64,000 nt of DNA from Chroococcidiopsis sp. CCMEE 29 (GTDB lineage Bacteria > Cyanobacteriota > Cyanobacteriia > Cyanobacteriales > Chroococcidiopsidaceae), in contig NZ_CP083761.1 of NCBI RefSeq assembly GCF_023558375.1, forward strand, positions 1,477,001 to 1,541,000. Direction: 5' to 3'. The position numbers and the translations under genes were made by a program. The notes beneath the pieces are model-generated. The model made no database searches, was not told where the DNA came from, and saw only the letters and a list, made by a program, of their open reading frames with translations. Shown one piece after another: positions 62,082 to 64,000 of the stretch. Each line of letters starts with the position of its first letter. Position 1 is the stretch's first letter.

Positions 62082-62654
62082 CTATGTTTTCAGCGCATCA
62101 ATCAGCTTTTGAGCGATCGCCTGATACCAGGTGACATCCCCATAGGAGCGAGCTATCAGCATTGCCCCCTGTAGCCCCGCTACAATTAGCTGCGCTTCAA
62201 CACAGGCAGATGCCTGGCAGTGAATGACCCCAGCTTTGGCACCCTCAACAAGTACCTTTGTTAACCAGACTACATTGTCATCAAAGAACTGATTTACTTC
62301 CTCGCGAACTCTTTCAGGCAGGGTAGTAAAATCTGCTGCCAGCATTCCACACAGACACATCCGCTGCTCCTGCAGCATGTCACCGTAGAGCTGTATGTAC
62401 CACTCCAACTTCTGATAAGGATCGTCGGCTACTCGATCAATCTGATCTAGCTTATTGTAGAAGGTCACGCGGAAGCGTGCGACTAACTCCTTGCCTAGGT
62501 CACTCTTACTGGGGAAATGGTAGTGGATGCTTGCTTTTCGGATGCCAACCTGTGCAGAGATGTGTGCGTAGCTGAAGGCATTGTAGCCTCGAGTCTGCAC
62601 CATCTGTTGGGCTACATCTAGTATCTGCTTAGCTGTGTCTGCTCTGTAATTCAT
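62082..62654 (-). CDS. TetR-family transcriptional regulator
   Basis: 190 aa with a TetR N-terminal HTH (VQTRGYNAFSYAHISAQVGIRKASIHYHFPSKSDLGKEL) and an all-helical ligand-binding domain (LCGMLAADFTTLPERVREEV). It faces the KDO/polysialyl cluster convergently. Effector unknown. Confidence 0.9.
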   Translation of the reverse strand: MNYRADTAKQILDVAQQMVQTRGYNAFSYAHISAQVGIRKASIHYHFPSKSDLGKELVARFRVTFYNKLDQIDRVADDPYQKLEWYIQLYGDMLQEQRMCLCGMLAADFTTLPERVREEVNQFFDDNVVWLTKVLVEGAKAGVIHCQASACVEAQLIVAGLQGAMLIARSYGDVTWYQAIAQKLIDALKT

Positions 62655-62693
62655 AAAGCCAATTGCCAGGAAACAGTTAAAAGAATGCTTGCA

Positions 62694-62987
62694 TCAAGGT
62701 TCGGGCGAAGGCAGGTAACCCAGATAGAGGAGCAGACTAACCAAAAATATCGCTAAGACAACAGGCATAACTATAAACTGCGATTTTCTGGCTTTTATAA
62801 GCTCTAGATAAGAGATAGGAACAGCAACAGGCCACAAGATAGTTGCAATGACTAAAATGACAATAGACAGAAACTTATCTTCTGGAGCTAAATTTTGCTT
62901 TTGCTTGAAAAAATTTAACCAATTAATGAAGAAATATAAGGATACAAGTAGGTAAAAAACTATTAGAGCAGTGATAGTAGTTTCCAT
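62694..62987 (-). CDS. Small membrane protein (97 aa)
   Basis: Three hydrophobic segments (TITALIVFYLLVSLYFFINWLN, FLSIVILVIATILWPVAVPI, FIVMPVVLAIFLVSLLLYLG). Resembles small conserved membrane proteins of cyanobacteria; no function known. It precedes the TetR gene on the same strand. Confidence 0.65.
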   Translation of the reverse strand: METTITALIVFYLLVSLYFFINWLNFFKQKQNLAPEDKFLSIVILVIATILWPVAVPISYLELIKARKSQFIVMPVVLAIFLVSLLLYLGYLPSPEP

Positions 62988-63083
62988 ATTAATTAATCTG
63001 TTTTCAAGCCAGAACAGTCATCTTAATTATGACCTGATTAACCGCTTGTGTAAGCAATTTAAGCCCCTACACAACAATGATGG

Positions 63084-63629
63084 TTAAACCCCTATAAGAA
63101 TTGATTCCATTAAAGGCCAGGTTGCATCTTTCTGAGAAATTTCACTAACAGGTAGCGGCCACACAATTTCCAGTAGTGGATCGTTATAGCGTAGACCCCA
63201 TTCCGACTCTGGAGCGTAGAATTCACTAATCTGATAGATAACCTCTGCTCCATCGGTTAAAGTTTGATAGCCGTGGGCAAACATTTCCGGTACATAGAGC
63301 GCTCTCCGGTTTTCAGCGCTTAGCTTCACACCAATGTGTTCTAGATAAGTGGGTGATTCAGGACGCATATCGATTATTACATCGTAAACAGCGCCTCTAA
63401 TACAACGAACTAGCTTTATTTCAGTTGCTGGGGCAGTTTGATAGTGCATTCCTCGCAACGTTCCCTTTTTGTAGTTATAAGATAGATTGCATTGAGCAAT
63501 ATTTGGTCTTAAACCGTACGCTGCAAATTCCTTTGAACAGAAAGTACGAGCAAAAAAGCCCCTGCGATCTTGTTGGGGCTCAAAGTCAATAATGAGTGCT
63601 CCTTTGAGCTTTGTTTCTGTAAATATCAT
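63084..63629 (-). CDS. rfbC: dTDP-4-dehydrorhamnose 3,5-epimerase
   Basis: 181 aa RmlC/RfbC cupin: DRRGFFARTFCSKEFA, NLSYNYKKGTLRGMHYQ (catalytic His), GAVYDVIIDMRPESPTY, YVPEMFAHGYQTL and YNDPLLEIVWP. It epimerises a dTDP-keto-sugar in rhamnose-type sugar synthesis. A GGAGGAAG-type ribosome site precedes it. Upstream is a partial SDR. Confidence 0.93.
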   Translation of the reverse strand: MIFTETKLKGALIIDFEPQQDRRGFFARTFCSKEFAAYGLRPNIAQCNLSYNYKKGTLRGMHYQTAPATEIKLVRCIRGAVYDVIIDMRPESPTYLEHIGVKLSAENRRALYVPEMFAHGYQTLTDGAEVIYQISEFYAPESEWGLRYNDPLLEIVWPLPVSEISQKDATWPLMESILIGV

Positions 63630-63688
63630 TACTTCCTCCTAAAAAATTTTGCTTGAATGGCTGATTATTGACAGTGCTCTAGATGCTA

Positions 63689-64000
63689 CTAATTTTTGAT
63701 TTTAGATTTTACCTGCTTAACCGAAAATGGTTGAAAGATAGAGTGTTTGAAAGAAATATCTTTGGGGTTAATTAAGGTGAACAAACTTAATAACTGTTGA
63801 GCACCACGCTGGGCAGTCCATTCGCATTTAAAGCCAGGCATTATCTTATTAATCTTTTCAAAAGAGATACGATAGCTGTGCTGATTAAAAACTTTATTTT
63901 CAAAATTCAATGGGCAATCTTTAAAGACTTCAGCAACAATTTCAGCAATTTCTTTCACTTGATAATTGTGAGCCGTGTCGCCTACATTGAAAGTTTGATT
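63689..64000 (-). CDS. NAD-dependent sugar epimerase/dehydratase, C-terminal part
   Basis: Enters from beyond the right edge, reading NQTFNVGDTAHNYQVKEIAE then IVAEVFKDCP to a stop at 63689. The FNVGD...YQVKEIAE pattern is the C-terminal substrate-domain segment of extended SDR sugar epimerases/dehydratases. With rfbC downstream it likely belongs to a nucleotide-sugar operon. Confidence 0.75.
   Translation of the reverse strand, partial: NQTFNVGDTAHNYQVKEIAEIVAEVFKDCPLNFENKVFNQHSYRISFEKINKIMPGFKCEWTAQRGAQQLLSLFTLINPKDISFKHSIFQPFSVKQVKSKIKN

Overview
The window reads as a cyanobacterial chromosome. The octamer GCGATCGC is frequent, and the right side carries the order ffh - rpsP - KH protein - PhoH on one strand, with a ChuX/HutX-like gene. 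About two thirds (roughly 1-42 kb) is accessory DNA full of insertion sequences. From the adjacent tRNA-Thr/tRNA-Tyr pair (42.2 kb) rightwards it is mostly core and cell-surface polysaccharide genes. The genus cannot be fixed from the sequence alone.

Layout. 1-4.7 kb: a ribbon-helix-helix (RHH) gene coupled to a pentapeptide-repeat membrane protein. A decayed second copy of the RHH gene and its upstream DNA lies beside a short tyrosine recombinase, and each copy ends in a recombination-core-like inverted repeat. The interval holds a lipoprotein, a small membrane-protein gene and a MITE that rewrote a gene end. 5-9.8 kb: a GIY-YIG-like protein, a three-gene operon (TIGR04255 protein, HTH protein, unknown protein) and an IS1-family element. 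9.9-18 kb: one co-oriented cluster of tightly overlapping genes: ParA, ParB, two small proteins, a membrane AAA+ ATPase, a DUF457-like membrane protein, a HerA/TraD-like ATPase, a lipoprotein fused to a thermonuclease, and after a short gap a pilin-like protein and a mini membrane protein. It looks like a plasmid- or ICE-derived partition/DNA-handling module. HigBA follows.

19-30.7 kb: plasmid-like genes (SLOG protein, SWIM zinc finger, ArdA antirestriction, RecA-fold ATPase, and a 980-aa fusion of VapC start, UvrD-like helicase and ParB domain). They are linked by palindromic operators. Two gene leaders, ArdA and the next gene, carry hairpins with unrelated stems but an identical 18-nt loop. 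An IS630 element at the stop codon of the ATPase gene is itself split by a 2.6-kb transposon carrying a CadC-like ArsR regulator and a CDF metal transporter. 30.9-33.4 kb: a group II intron. 33.7-41 kb: a HEPN-DUF1311 protein, a type I restriction-modification locus (XRE, hsdM, MntA/HepT, hsdS split by an IS630-type element; no hsdR seen) and transposase debris.

42-64 kb: two tRNAs, an ABC exporter, the core genes above, a HARE-HTH-like protein, an RHH miniprotein, exopolysaccharide genes (STAS-sugar transferase fusion, PssE/PssD-like pair), a secreted glycosidase flanked by ~285-bp direct repeats, a complete KDO pathway (kdsD-kdsB-kdsA-kdsC) followed by a polysialyltransferase-like protein, a TetR regulator, RfbC and a partial sugar epimerase.
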